From Alitta virens (lineage: Eukaryota; Annelida; Polychaeta; Phyllodocida; Nereididae): a stretch of 64,000 nucleotides of DNA. The translations under genes and the position numbers were made by a program. Location of the stretch: assembly GCA_932294295.1 (NCBI GenBank), contig OW028580.1:23856975-23920974 (forward strand). The letters run 5' to 3'. Below are positions 44,871-55,550 of the stretch, in pieces. Under the pieces are notes generated by a model. It was not told the origin of the DNA. It searched no databases and worked only from the letters and a program-made list of their open reading frames with translations. Numbering within the stretch: the first letter of the stretch is position 1; every line of letters begins with the position of its first letter.

Positions 44871-45181
44871 CCAGTTGTAACACCAAAGGTGAGTTATTGC
44901 TGCACAAGTTCTTGCAATATGACTGGCTTTATTTTCAGCGTGTTAAAAACAAATCCAACATGCATCCAACGGTGTGGCTAAGTAATACTTATTCTCGTTA
45001 CAAACAGTTAATATCATAAAATAAAACAGCTGACTGATAAGTCAGGCAAAGGTCAGGAAATACAGAAAACTGTGATACTGAAATGCTGAACATTTCTCTG
45101 GACTTTCTGAGTGCTCTTTTTCCTATTGAATGTAGGAAAAAGAACCTTAGAATTTGATACTGAATGTTTCCTTTTATACAG

Positions 45182-45450
45182 AGTATCAAGAAACATCAGC
45201 AACCCCTGACATATTAGTGGAGGCTCTTAAGGCCAAAAAATGGCAATATCATTACGCGTTGGACAAAGGTGTGGAACTTTCCCAGATTAAACCGCAGGAG
45301 ATTAGCTTTGAAAAATTCCTAAAGCTGGGCTCACATTATGCAATTTTGTCAGCCGACATGTGGCTGGCGATTTTTGCACTGATCTGTCTCACAGTCTCAC
45401 ACTGCGCAATTTTTCCTGCTGATTTTGCAACGTTGCAGATGAGTGCTTAA
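45182..45450 (+). CDS. Possible exon of unknown gene running into a repeat
   Basis: A pyrimidine-rich acceptor (CCTTTTATACAG) is followed by about 50 codons of normal-looking protein (ILVEALKAKKWQYHYALDKG, then IKPQEISFEKFLKLG). From about 45325 the sequence becomes a CACACTGCGCAATTTTT-type repeat and the frame continues to a stop at 45450 without protein character. No domain is recognised. It could be the next exon of the SAM gene in the same orientation, but the phase fits only if the AG at 45182-45183 is used. Low confidence. Confidence 0.3.
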
Positions 45451-45477
45451 GGGGGTAATACATGATGCTTATACTTT

Positions 45478-45640
45478 GTTTACTTACTTTACTTACTTTG
45501 TTTGCACCTTTTTTAACTACTTCTTTAACTTCTTTAACTTAACTTCTTTAGTTACTAACTTACTAACTTACATAATACTAACTTACTAACTTACTAACTT
45601 ACTAACTTACTTACTTACTTACTTACCAACTGTAGGTAGC
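45478..45640. repeat. (CTTA)n / ACTTACTA microsatellite
   Basis: About 160 bp of TTAC/AACT-based short repeats with several period changes. Confidence 0.88.
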
Positions 45641-45969
45641 TAGATAGATACCATTGTAACCATTTAAAGTATTATTATATTGCTGCAAAATGTTTGCATA
45701 TGCCTTCACTCTGAGTTTTTTTGGCATTGTGCCAGCGTAATAATACAGTTTGATCTCTAGCTTAAAGACCACACTACATCTAACACTTGGTTTTACCGGT
45801 AAAAAAAAAATGTTGTTGAGTGGATCATACACTTCATTGGCTAATGTGTTGAGTGGGCGGGGCATTACCAATTTTCTCTTTTAATTTGATTGGTTAATAG
45901 GTATATTATGTTCGTGATTGACAGGTTTTGTAACACTGTTTTATTTTACTGAATCTACATAGTAACAAA

Positions 45970-46310
45970 ATTGAGTGTTACTGTACAAAGCAAAGAAATT
46001 ATGGCCTAGACAATACTCGCCATTCACTCGCACAGGCGATATACGGATGATCTACGAGCAATCTACGCGTGCCTACGAGTGCCTCACGGATGCCTCAAGG
46101 ATGTATCATGGATGCCTGCGACGGATTTTCGGCATGCGGTTTGCGGACATCCGGCCAGGGTTTGACGGACGTCCGGTGACCGTTTTACGGACCTCCGATG
46201 AGCGTTTTACGGACCTCCGACGAGTGATCTACGACTGCCTCACATCTGTTCGTGAAAAGCATTTATACGTGATCAACAAACACACAAGTGAGCACGTATA
46301 GCTATGTATA
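45970..46310. repeat. CpG-rich repeat related to 1-640
   Basis: Degenerate 11-bp units (TGCCTCACGGA, TGCCTCAAGGA, TGTATCATGGA) lie at 46079-46125. Further on, CGTTTTACGGACCTCCGA occurs twice in tandem (46179-46220). The unit block is the reverse complement of 278-350. The 108-codon frame across it is a by-product of the repeat. Confidence 0.6.
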
Positions 46311-47119
46311 GACCATTTTTTAGGTACGTGGGGTTTTTTACGTTAAGGTATGAACTCCGCTTTAGTTACAAAGAATAAAGATGTAGTGTGATGTTTGCAC
46401 CATGGTCCACGATTACGAATGTATGATGTGCACATGTGCTGCACACTGTATAGGAAATTTAGAAATACAAAACGTGTTGCACACTGTGAAGGAAATTTAG
46501 AACTACAACATATGCGTTGCATACTGAGTAGGAAAGTTTGCAACTACAATGATGAGCAGTCTGTAATGTGCACGTTAAAAGGTCTCCACAACAAATGAAT
46601 GCCAATTAGGCAGTTTCAGTCTGACTCGGAAAAGCCATTAAGCACAGTGCACAAGAGCTATCACGATGGTAATCCCATATACACCATTACACCTGTCACA
46701 CTGTAAAGGTAATCTTAAAGCAACATTATTTTTGTGGTTAAATACAGAATATAATGTCTTGATGTAGCCTATAGTAATCTAAGCTAAATTAATTATTCTG
46801 CCATTTAATCAATTAACAATCAATACTTATATGAGAGAATAATCAACTTTATACAACATGGCAGGAGTACCATAGACGTGAGCATAGAATAGAACAGAAA
46901 TTTACTTAATGCATTATTGTACGGGTGTAATAATTACGTAGATTAGTATTTCAAAATGTCTGCTTAATCTTTAGCATCATAAGAGTTTTACACTCTCTTA
47001 TTGGTCAATTCTGTAAACTATGATCCTTAGCAGAATCAGTGACATCTTTTCCACACAGCAAAGACAGTACAACTGGAAACTGGAACAGAAGAAATCTGAC
47101 ATTATGCAATTATGGTATT
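46311..47119. other. No recognisable feature
   Basis: AT-rich intergenic DNA. A block near 46430-46540 repeats CACACTGxxxAGGAAATTTAGAA-like words three times. Confidence 0.45.
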
Positions 47120-47360
47120 ATAAATTGCCTCAAAGATTTTCTTCCCCAAAACTACTAAATTCTTTATGATTCACTAGTCTTGTCATATCTGAGTTACAGT
47201 ACTCTGAACTGGGGTGTTTGTGTTGAGATGCTGTTTAAATTACAAAAAATATCTAAACGAGTTATTGCCAGTACTTAAAAGATTCTATTTCAGTGGACCC
47301 AGGCTCGCAAATTCGCACAGTAAATATATTACAATTCAAAGAAGACCCGAGCTGAATATA
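47120..47360 (+). pseudogene. LINE reverse transcriptase C-terminal fragment
   Basis: The + strand frame carries a LINE post-RT pattern, YDSLVLSYLSYSTLNWGV followed by MLFKLQKISKRVI, with an in-frame TAA near 47152. Such tails follow the RT domain in CR1/L2/Jockey-like elements. It lies just upstream of the second cyclase gene. Confidence 0.65.
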
Positions 47361-47507
47361 CCTTTTTGATCACTTCGTAAGGAACTTGAAAAGAGGCCAA
47401 GAAATGACATTTGGCCAGCTGCTTAACATAATATATGAAAGCACTGAACCTGCCGCATTTAGACCTCGCAAGAGTGTGAGGCAGATGCACAATTTATTAC
47501 TCCAGGC

Positions 47508-48519
47508 ATGCCGTTCAACATACTGTTTTGCTTGAGCAGTATTTGCTTCTTAGTTATTGATGCTAACTCACCTGGACTGATCACAAATAGTAATAATGCT
47601 TCAAAGAAATCCCTCACCATAGGATTTCTGTGGCCAGAAAATCTGTTTGGGCTACTTTCTCCAATTGCATTTCGAATTGGTATCGAAAATGCCAAAAACA
47701 AACTGCCAGAATACAACATAAAATACCAGTTTAAAAACACTAATTGCAATCCAAAAGAAGGAATGAAGGCACCGGTGCAACTGCGAAAATCTCTCGGATC
47801 TCTTGATGGAATCATTGGATCGGTTTGCAGTGTAGTATGTGAACCAGTGGCACTTCTGTCTGCGGCGTGGAATATCCCTCAAGTTGCAAACTACTGTGGA
47901 AGCATGGCACTCTCAAACAAGAAAACCTTTCCAACTTTCACAAGATTAAGAGGGACTCAAACTGGATATGTAGAATCTATTATAACTCTGTTAAAGACAT
48001 TTGGTTGGACGAGGGTCGCTATTATATCTAGCACAGTTCCACTTTTCAAACTTGTAGCTGAGTATGTTAAACATGAGGCAGGAAAACACGGGATAACTGT
48101 GTATTTCTACACAGTGCAGTCAACATTAGTAGGAGATGAAATTGATGAAAAAAAACTGAGTATTATGAGAAGTGTTCTTCTTGATGTGAAGGAACAGGCT
48201 AGAATTACACTAATGCTTATGTATGGCCCTGATATGAGACACATCCTCATTATCGCTGATGAAGAAGGGATGAAGAATGGAGAATATCTATTTTTCGGTA
48301 CGGATCAAGTTTTTTCTGGCAGCACAAGATGGCCAAGATATTTGAAGCCTCATTTGGAAGACTCTTATGTATATCATGGTGTAATTTCCTTAAGTACTGA
48401 TGACCCCACCGGGCCAGTGTGGGAGAACTTTAATAATCAATTGACCACTACTCTTCTGACCAGCAACATCAGTAGGGAAAAGATTGATGCAACTTCAGAA
48501 ACAGGCAGGCTTGTAGCAG
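47508..48519 (+). CDS. Receptor guanylyl cyclase paralog, exon 1 (intact)
   Basis: From the ATG, a hydrophobic leader of about 20 residues (ILFCLSSICFLVIDANS) precedes an ANF-receptor-like ligand-binding domain open to the donor GCAG|GTAAGA at 48520. The same splice position and phase (1) are used in the pseudogene at 11833. Shared blocks include LEDSYVYH, ADEEG, WNIPQV and FPTFTR. It has no lesion, so this copy may be the functional one. A cyclase exon series should follow, but none is recognisable before 64000. The gene either has a very long intron holding the transposon nest, continues beyond the window, or has lost its 3' part. The frame past 48520 is intron sequence. Confidence 0.85.
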
Positions 48520-48744
48520 GTAAGAATGCTTGGCATTGTTTGTACTGTTTGTATAGTTATAGGGAGGAGGGGGGGGGGAGGGATAAGTGAAATAAAAGTA
48601 GACTCACCATTGCAATAAGACAAAGCATATAATATGTGAATCAATAATAAAGTCCTCTAAATTAATTTGTTTAGTTACTCACGCTTATGTTTAAAAACTA
48701 AGAAGTTGGCATATTGTTTTCACTATTTTCAGTGCATGCCCAAC
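48520..48744 (+). other. Start of intron after paralog exon 1
   Basis: It begins GTAAGA and contains a G-rich run near 48568. No further feature is seen. Confidence 0.5.
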
Positions 48745-50060
48745 TCACTCCGTAACCACTGATCACTGTGTGTTGTCACCTCACAGCCCAGCGACCTAAT
48801 TATGTACAAGTTTTGCTTGTTTGCTCATCTAAAGTAAATTGATCAACTTCTCTTACAGTCTATAGGCTGTCTTATGGTATTAAAGGTCTAGCATTAAAAT
48901 TACAGTATAATTAGATGTTCATGTGCTGAGTTTATGAAATTCTTGTACTGACAAGCAGGCAATTTAGAAAAAATTAGGACTTCACCAAAATTATATTGAA
49001 TTCAACTTCAAAAGTAGTATATCGGCACACACTCAAAATAAGGATTAATGAGCTACAAATTAAATTTATTTTATAACAAAAGCATTGTAAAAATCGTACA
49101 ACTACATACAAAATGAACTGCGACCAAAATCAAAATTAAGAAACATATAAAATACATGGTTTTGTAAAGAGAACACAAACAAAGCCAAGGCTTGATAGTA
49201 GACATGTGCACCAACGCATTCCTAGCATGAATTACACAGTTATACATGGTACATTTGACACAAGAAATATTAATCAAATTTTGGTTAATTAACAATGAGG
49301 AAAAAAAAGAAAATTATAGAAAAAATAATCATAAAAGCTCATTTACTATAAAACACTACACAGGCTCACATAGTTGTAAGAAATGAATCATGTATGATAT
49401 TACTGTGTCAATAAACGCGTATATATTACTGCCTTTGTTGGTTTGATCAAGGAGGTTAGATTTATTGTCTGTCTGTCTCCCATTGCCAAAAGAAAATCAC
49501 TGTTGCTTAGTCTGTGGGAATAGCAATTATGTAACTTGCCACCTTACAGTGAGCTACCCAACAAGAAAAAAAAAAATAAGATAACTGTAAGTTCTGTGGT
49601 TGCACATCATTCAAGTATATATTTACCCCTGGCCTTGCTGATTAGTGAAAAACTGAGCACACATGGTTTACGTGAATTTGTTACTTATCTCAAAAGGATG
49701 TATATTCATTTATTACATATCAGTTCCTACTCATCCAATTGTGATATTCCAAATTGCTATGTATGCAAATGCTTGGATTACTGCCTTGACAAATTTTTAT
49801 TATCTGCTTGAATTGACATAAGAAAGTACATGCAACTACAATTTGATGGCCCACATGCTAGCAGCATTCCATGCCTTATAATGTGGGCCTCCACAGACTT
49901 TCACACACATTTCTTGAATTTATCATTTGTATTCATAAATAATATCCTCAATATATGTCTTCCGATATGTCATCACTTGCTTAACATATCACAATTATTA
50001 CTACTAATGAAAAAAAAAACCCAGTATTTTCAGCTGACTAAAACATAATGGAGATAAATC
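48745..50060. repeat. Dispersed repeat copy B
   Basis: Direct-orientation match to 38940-40260. It lacks the 116-bp MITE present in copy A and has an A-rich insertion near 49560. Confidence 0.75.
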
Positions 50061-50769
50061 ATAGGTGGAGATATATACTGCAACTTCCTTCTTATATAAA
50101 CCGATGTCCTTCAGTGTGTGATCTATCCAGTTGAGAAAGATTCATGCTTGAAAAGGCCTGTCAATGATGTAATTTCAAAGTTATCGTGAGAATATGATGA
50201 ATGATGTTTGTTTGCTTGACCAATGTTGAATTTTTCAAATAAGCGAATATGAACAATTATGGCCAAAAGGAAATTCAGCAAATATCTTGATTAAATAAGA
50301 ATATATAATATATATTCTGACAGGTAGAGATACTCATGCAATATTCAACACTTGCCCATGCTGCCATGGATAAACAAGTCTGCCAGGGGTGCATATATAA
50401 AGCATACCAGGGTATATATAGTACTGGTAATAAAGATTGTAAAACTACAGCTAGTGACAATAGGGTGGCCAATATATGCATGGGAATACTTCATCTTTTT
50501 ATTAGGTAATTACACACCCTCTCATTTGAGGTCTGGTGAGAAAATAACACAGAAGAAAATGTAAAGGCAATCAACAATACTAAGTTGTCTTTTATCTTAA
50601 ATATGATCAATCTAACCACATTTGGTGAAATCTTCAGTATCCATATCATTTGTTTCCAATGAATTCATCTTTTGTGAGATTCACAGCATGTTGCATTGCA
50701 GACTAATCAAAAGTTCAGTACACAAATGGAGTTCTTTCCTGTGTTCATCAAAATAAAAATATCTGACAG
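50061..50769. other. No recognisable feature
   Basis: AT-rich DNA with no supported exon or repeat. Confidence 0.5.
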
Positions 50770-50846
50770 GCTTACCTACAGTTAGTGGCTAAAGCCAGTG
50801 GCTTCGGTCTACATCTACCTTATAGTCAGCTTAAACTACTATGATA
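50770..50846. mobile_element. Left remnant of a foldback MITE split by the provirus
   Basis: The segment ending CTTATAGTCAGCTTAAACTA corresponds to the uninterrupted MITE copy near 31980-32000. The match resumes after the provirus at 62124 (CTACCACCACAG, then AAATATAAACCTTGG). TGATA at 50842-50846 is the left target duplication. Confidence 0.7.
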
Positions 50847-51186
50847 TGGAAGACAAAGTCAGGAGTGATGTTGAGTGGAAGCTTTATTCTTGCCAAAGAC
50901 AAGGGATCAAGTTCAAGCAGAGGCTTTTTATCTGATCTCCTAGACAAAGGCCAGGCTAGGCCGTTGCTAGGGAGACATAGAGAGACAAAGCCTCAATAGA
51001 TCAATGCTGATCTCTGAGTCAGTGAAGCTGACCAGTTGGTCCATTGTCTACTCTTATATAACAACAGCAGATGCAACTGCTGTTGGTTATGAATACTTAA
51101 TTATAGTTGAGAGACAAAGGCCATCCTTTGTCTGTACAGTAAAGTATAGATATAGTTATACTTAATATAGAGTAAAGTATATAACA
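50847..51186 (-). repeat. 3' LTR of the env provirus (340 bp)
   Basis: It has TG...CA ends. On the - strand a TATA box (TATATAAGAG, about 51060-51051) lies inside. It is the same as the 5' LTR apart from an extra 7 bases (TATTCTT) near 50886. Confidence 0.9.
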
Positions 51187-51386
51187 TGATATGCCCTTGG
51201 TTGGGTGATTAAATTAATCTTAAGAATTATCTATGTTATAAATATAATGACTAGATTAATTTAATGTAAGGATATATCATACGCAGATGATGATCCTTTA
51301 TATTGACATACTTATCGTTATATAATCATTAATTGCTCTGTTGCTTGATATCCTGTTTGTTGGTCAAAACATCTGATTTTGGAACA

Positions 51387-51548
51387 TTAAAGAAACACAC
51401 ATTTAAGGGGTAAAAAAGTTTATTACTAACTAATAAACATAATAGATAAGCAAAGCGCGCGCCTGATAATAAGTAGTACATTGTTGCATAAATGTGATTA
51501 CATAATTTTAAATGTAGTTAACCATTGCAGTTATATAACATAAAGTTC
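51387..51548 (-). repeat. Ngaro split repeat Y, terminal copy
   Basis: 162 bp. On the + strand it starts TTAAAGAAACACACATTTAA and ends ACATAAAGTTC. It matches 51765-51926 with one visible mismatch (AATTTTAAA against AATTGTAAA). Confidence 0.93.
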
Positions 51549-51608
51549 ACAACATAAAAGTGCAGAATAGTAACAGTTAAAACCAGGTGATAAGGGGAGG
51601 TGGGAGGG

Positions 51609-51764
51609 GAAAAACGTCCTATTGCGCTGGCGTTTCACTGACAACTGAGGGCACAGAGGAGAGCCCAGCTTAACCCCAGCGTCCCCCTAACGACCTGAAG
51701 ATAAGGATTGATTAATTGGCCATGTGTGCCATCTTTAAACTATATTAATATATATTAATTCCCC
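51609..51764 (-). repeat. Ngaro split repeat X, internal copy
   Basis: 156 bp. On the + strand it starts GAAAAACGTCCTATTGCGCT and ends TTAATTCCCC. The same sequence is at 55551-55706. Confidence 0.93.
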
Positions 51765-51926
51765 TTAAAGAAACACACATTTAAGGGGTAAAAAAGTTTA
51801 TTACTAACTAATAAACATAATAGATAAGCAAAGCGCGCGCCTGATAATAAGTAGTACATTGTTGCATAAATGTGATTACATAATTGTAAATGTAGTTAAC
51901 CATTGCAGTTATATAACATAAAGTTC
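51765..51926 (-). repeat. Ngaro split repeat Y, internal copy
   Basis: It directly abuts repeat X at 51764/51765. The recombinase ORF stops 32 bp beyond it, at 51958. Confidence 0.93.
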
Positions 51927-51957
51927 CCCAAATCCAAAAGTAGGGGTAGGAAAGTTA

Positions 51958-52941
51958 TTATTGTGGTAAGGTGGAGGCCATGGAATTTATGGCCTTATGA
52001 AGGGAGTCAGAGTCACATAAGGTGTATGCCATATAGGCATTGCTCTTCCAGTCTCCCAGCTGACGTATGGTGTCCACAGGTACTCCAGATGCATAGGCCC
52101 AACAGGCCCCACCTCTACGAAAACTATGTCCAGAGATCTCAGAGGTGTCGCAATGATCTTGCAGGGAAAGTTTAATGACTTGTACAAACCGATCTGCAGT
52201 GGTAGGTTTGAAGGAAGCTCCCTGGGGGACAACAAAGGCAGGTCCATCCAAAGGGGCACCAGGGGTGAGATTTAAGGCATTATAAGCTGCCCGAGTGGGG
52301 CAAAGGGGGTGTCTTTTGATTCTGCAGAGGGGCAAAATAATTTCCTTGCTGCGAAACTGGAGTGTTTTGGACCAGCGGATACGTAACTGGACACCAGATG
52401 GGGTGAAATGAAGGTCTTGCCTGCGCAAATGAATGTCAGTATTAAAAGGCACAGATCTAGAAGAAAGCACATTAGAACGACGAAGCAAGCCAAAAAACAT
52501 TATTAGTGCTGCAGCCCAGGTGTTAGCACCTTCAGGTGTGGTAACATCCAATTGAGACAACAGTGCCAATAATAGCTGAGGAGTGATAGGGGCCTTGCGG
52601 AACACCCGGTCTCCTAGGTGTCGTCTGATGCCCCGCAGGGTTGAATGAAGCTTAAAGTTTCCTGATAAGGGGTTGGGTAAATTCCATTCTAAATGTAAAA
52701 TCCTGATAATGTTCATATATTGCTTAACAGAGTTATATTTCAGACGTCTGGCTAGGTAAGCAGCATACATGCATAATTGGTCTGAAGAAGCAGGGACTGG
52801 CTGCAGCCCTAGTAAGTCACAGAACTGTAAATAAGCTTTCCTATGAACTGCATATGAACGCTGGGTATTAGGGGCCCAAGTAAGAGAGCGGAAAAAGTCC
52901 ACTTCTCCTAAGAGGGCATCCTGTGTGACCTGAGCAGCCAT
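51958..52941 (-). CDS. Tyrosine recombinase of the Ngaro element
   Basis: 327 residues. An N-terminal SAM-like core-binding region (TQRSYAVHRKAYLQFCDLLG, about residues 25-100) precedes the catalytic domain. The first Arg lies in FFGLLRRSNVLS, and the second block is GHSFRRGGACWAYASG (H-x-x-R). The later VDTIRQLGDWKS and a Tyr in AYMAYTL supply the remaining conserved residues, giving the R-H-R-Y set of a lambda-integrase/Cre-type enzyme. It would integrate the circular cDNA. Its ATG shares one base with the stop of the RT ORF (TAATG at 52943-52939), which suggests termination-reinitiation. The ORF is intact. Confidence 0.92.
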   Translation of the reverse strand: MAAQVTQDALLGEVDFFRSLTWAPNTQRSYAVHRKAYLQFCDLLGLQPVPASSDQLCMYAAYLARRLKYNSVKQYMNIIRILHLEWNLPNPLSGNFKLHSTLRGIRRHLGDRVFRKAPITPQLLLALLSQLDVTTPEGANTWAAALIMFFGLLRRSNVLSSRSVPFNTDIHLRRQDLHFTPSGVQLRIRWSKTLQFRSKEIILPLCRIKRHPLCPTRAAYNALNLTPGAPLDGPAFVVPQGASFKPTTADRFVQVIKLSLQDHCDTSEISGHSFRRGGACWAYASGVPVDTIRQLGDWKSNAYMAYTLCDSDSLHKAINSMASTLPQ

Positions 52942-54581
52942 TATTCTAAAAAGGTGTGCTGCAGGGCCCTCTCTAGTCTATCAAATGCTCCAGGTTCCTG
53001 TAGTCTGCTTGCAGCGTCAGCTAAAATGTTTCTATGACCTGGGTAATAAAATGCACGAAGTTTAAAGTTCCACACAGCTGAAAGCCAAAATACCCTACGT
53101 AGGGAGTCCATTACAAAGGGATCCTTGGCAGTTCCTCTATTAATAATGTGGACAGCTGCCTGATTGTCCGAATAAACAAACACTTGCTTGTTGGTCCATA
53201 GATGGGACCATAACCATGCTGCTGGTTCCAATGTCAATACTTCTTTGTAATTGATATGCTTTGCAATTGCTCCAGGCCAGGTTTGCCATTGTATATTAAA
53301 GACAGCACCTTGGTAAAAGCCACCTCCAGCAAGGGTACAGGCATCAATGCAAACAGGGGAAACAGGTCGAGAGTCTATCATGGGCAGCGCGCCATTAAAC
53401 ATATGAGCAAAATCTATCCACCATAATAGGTCTTTCTTCATGTCCCCAGTCACACGTGTTCTGTGGGATGGTCCCTGGAGGGTGTTTATTCTGTCCAGAA
53501 TTCTACGTAAATGAGGGCGACCCCCATGTATCACTTGGCTGGCCCAAGATAATTTGCCGGCTAATGATTGCAGTTCTCGTTTTGAAGCCGATTTCCTTGC
53601 CAGCATTTGTTGCACTTCCTGCATTAATCGTCCCATTTTATCTTGAGATAGCCTCAAAACCCCAGCTGTGGTGTCAATCTGGACCCCAAGAAAATCCAGG
53701 CACTGAGCAGGTCCCATCACTTTGTTGTAATTGATAGCAAATCCGAGATAGCGTAGCAGTGATATGAGTTGTGAAGTCCAGTTTATGCACTCATCTTTTG
53801 AATCTGCCATAATTAGAAAGTCGTCTAGATAACAGACCATCCTAGACAGTCCCCTGTGGTTCATGATGCGTCTCACTGCCTGGGATAAGTCATTAAAAAT
53901 TTCTGGGGCTTTGCGTGCACCAAACATTAATCTGGTGTCATATAAGATGGTCGGGTGATTATCACCAGAAAATGTCCAGGCCAGACCAGATAATGGGTGG
54001 TCACTTTGATGAATCTTCACTGACCGATATGCAGATGACAGGTCAACCTTGGCAAGATAGCATCCAGGGGTTATCAACTCCACTGCATCCTGGATGGATT
54101 GATAGCTAAACTTATCATTTTCAGCAAAACAATTTAGTGCATATCCAGGTGGTCTTGAACAGTCATGTATAAGTCTAACTTGGCCAGGGGCGGATTTAGG
54201 AATGGCCCCTAGAGCAGAGATGATCTTGGGACGAGTCATAGCTTCTTTGTATCTTCCATTGGCTAGTTCTTGCTTGATTTGAAGTTCCACCATCAATCTA
54301 TTTTCGTGGCAGGTTGCTGATTTATAATTGCTTTGCCAAACCAAAGGGCCCTTGTAGGGCTGTGTAGTAACCTTAAATCCGAATCTCACACCAGTCAAAA
54401 TATAGTCACGTTTGGGGTCATCCAGAGGGAGGGCCTTCTCCCAGGCCTCATAACACAAAGCTCCCTCCGTGTTGACCCCAATTATGCCTCGTTTTTTGGA
54501 CTCTCTTCTGAGGGGACTTTCCTGTGCATGTACTTGCACTTGCTGCCAAACAAACAGTTCTTTCCTCCGGATGCCAGCCAC
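52941..54581 (-). CDS. Reverse transcriptase-RNase H of the Ngaro element
   Basis: 546 codons from the first ATG. The RT has LAKVDLSSAYRSVKIH, MFGARKAPEIFNDLSQAV and the catalytic YLDD (CYLDDFLIMADS) at about residues 170-265, then FLGVQID. RNase H follows with CIDACTLAGGGFYQG, the NYKEVLTLEPA block, VYSDNQAAVHIIN and HRNILADAASRL at about residues 410-535. It copies element RNA into DNA. The true N-terminus may lie in the overlapping ORF upstream, since the first 30 codons overlap that ORF in another frame. There is no disruption of the domains. Confidence 0.92.
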   Translation of the reverse strand: MAGIRRKELFVWQQVQVHAQESPLRRESKKRGIIGVNTEGALCYEAWEKALPLDDPKRDYILTGVRFGFKVTTQPYKGPLVWQSNYKSATCHENRLMVELQIKQELANGRYKEAMTRPKIISALGAIPKSAPGQVRLIHDCSRPPGYALNCFAENDKFSYQSIQDAVELITPGCYLAKVDLSSAYRSVKIHQSDHPLSGLAWTFSGDNHPTILYDTRLMFGARKAPEIFNDLSQAVRRIMNHRGLSRMVCYLDDFLIMADSKDECINWTSQLISLLRYLGFAINYNKVMGPAQCLDFLGVQIDTTAGVLRLSQDKMGRLMQEVQQMLARKSASKRELQSLAGKLSWASQVIHGGRPHLRRILDRINTLQGPSHRTRVTGDMKKDLLWWIDFAHMFNGALPMIDSRPVSPVCIDACTLAGGGFYQGAVFNIQWQTWPGAIAKHINYKEVLTLEPAAWLWSHLWTNKQVFVYSDNQAAVHIINRGTAKDPFVMDSLRRVFWLSAVWNFKLRAFYYPGHRNILADAASRLQEPGAFDRLERALQHTFLE

Positions 54582-54991
54582 CTCTTGCAGTCCTCCTTGG
54601 GGCCAGCTGGTTTACGTTGATTAGGCTGGATTACCTGGCGTCTTGGGGTCAGGAGATGGATTTGGGAGGCAAATCTCATGTCTCCCCACCTGAAGCCATG
54701 CTCAGCCTGCAGCTCCCTGTAGCCGCTATCAAACTCCATTATACCAGCCCATTCAAACTTGTCAGCCAGCTCATATACTTGCATAGTGTAGGCCAAGTAG
54801 TACTCCACCTCAGGGTAATCCAACTGACCGCTACGAAGTAGGTGACTGAGCAACCTCATATTAGCTGCCCCCCACTCTGCCATAGTGATTGAATGCATAT
54901 CCTCTTCTGCTGGCTTGAATGTAATGCTCCCATCTTCTCCCTGGGAGAACACTAGCCTGTCTCTCTTCCTCCTCTGTACACGTTCCTTCAC
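54482..54991 (-). CDS. Ngaro gag-like ORF, part 2, with CCCH-type finger
   Basis: 169 codons in a frame different from both neighbours. It begins as GTG overlapping the stop of the previous ORF (GTGA), has a helical middle (AEWGAANMRLLSHLL) and a C-terminal Cys/His group, CKRW...C...C...H (NCLFGSKCKYMH), resembling CCCH RNA-binding fingers. With no own ATG at its start it is probably joined to ORF 55536-54988 by ribosomal frameshifting or separated from it by a mutation. Confidence 0.75.
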   Translation of the reverse strand: MKERVQRRKRDRLVFSQGEDGSITFKPAEEDMHSITMAEWGAANMRLLSHLLRSGQLDYPEVEYYLAYTMQVYELADKFEWAGIMEFDSGYRELQAEHGFRWGDMRFASQIHLLTPRRQVIQPNQRKPAGPKEDCKRWLASGGKNCLFGSKCKYMHRKVPSEESPKNEA

Positions 54992-55536
54992 TCTGTCGGA
55001 AGGAAGTTGATGATCTTTTCTGCTCTTCTGCTGGAGGCCTTTATGGTTAAGAGGATCCTGGGATCATGCGGATCCTGGAACTCAGTCCTGCTGCTTGGAG
55101 GGATCGGGTTGTCTTTCTTGACCATCATACGAGCTGGGGTAACGACTCCCATGGCTGACATGAGGCCATCCAGGGCATCCTCAGCATTGTCAAGAGCTGT
55201 CAAATTCCTGTCTTTGTCAGCTGCAGTAGCCCCCTCTTCTTTATCAGTATCTTCTGTTTGCTTCGAGGTACCTGCTTCCACACTGGTGTCTGTTGTAGGC
55301 TGGCTTGATGATGCATCCGTTTGCTTCACAGTGGTATTGCCCAAAGCCACCAAAGCTGTTACCAAGGCCAATTCCTGTCCCAGAGATAGTCCTAAACGCA
55401 TCACATGGCTACGTTCTAGTGACATCAACTGGTCAGCTTTATCCAGGTGTTGTTGACGAAGTACTCTCGTCGAATCTCTATCCAGACTGTGTTCACCAGC
55501 CCAGTCATCAAAAACAAAATTTTCTAAAGTTGACAT
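54988..55536 (-). CDS. Ngaro gag-like ORF, part 1
   Basis: 182 residues starting at an ATG 15 bp inside the element after repeat X. A helical N-terminal region (LSLGQELALVTALVALGN) is followed by an acidic, Thr/Ser/Glu-rich linker and a segment ending RRAEKIINFLPTE. The position matches ORF1 of Ngaro elements, which is thought to encode a Gag-like protein. No enzymatic motif is seen. Confidence 0.75.
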   Translation of the reverse strand: MSTLENFVFDDWAGEHSLDRDSTRVLRQQHLDKADQLMSLERSHVMRLGLSLGQELALVTALVALGNTTVKQTDASSSQPTTDTSVEAGTSKQTEDTDKEEGATAADKDRNLTALDNAEDALDGLMSAMGVVTPARMMVKKDNPIPPSSRTEFQDPHDPRILLTIKASSRRAEKIINFLPTE

Positions 55537-55550
55537 TTTGTTTGAGCAGA

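Noticed and set aside
45975..46301. 108-codon ORF
   Set aside because: It lies across the CpG-rich degenerate repeat and shares peptide words with the opposite strand of 278-466, so it results from the repeat.
55007..55456. 149-codon ORF on the + strand
   Set aside because: Shadow of the Ngaro gag-like ORF on the other strand.
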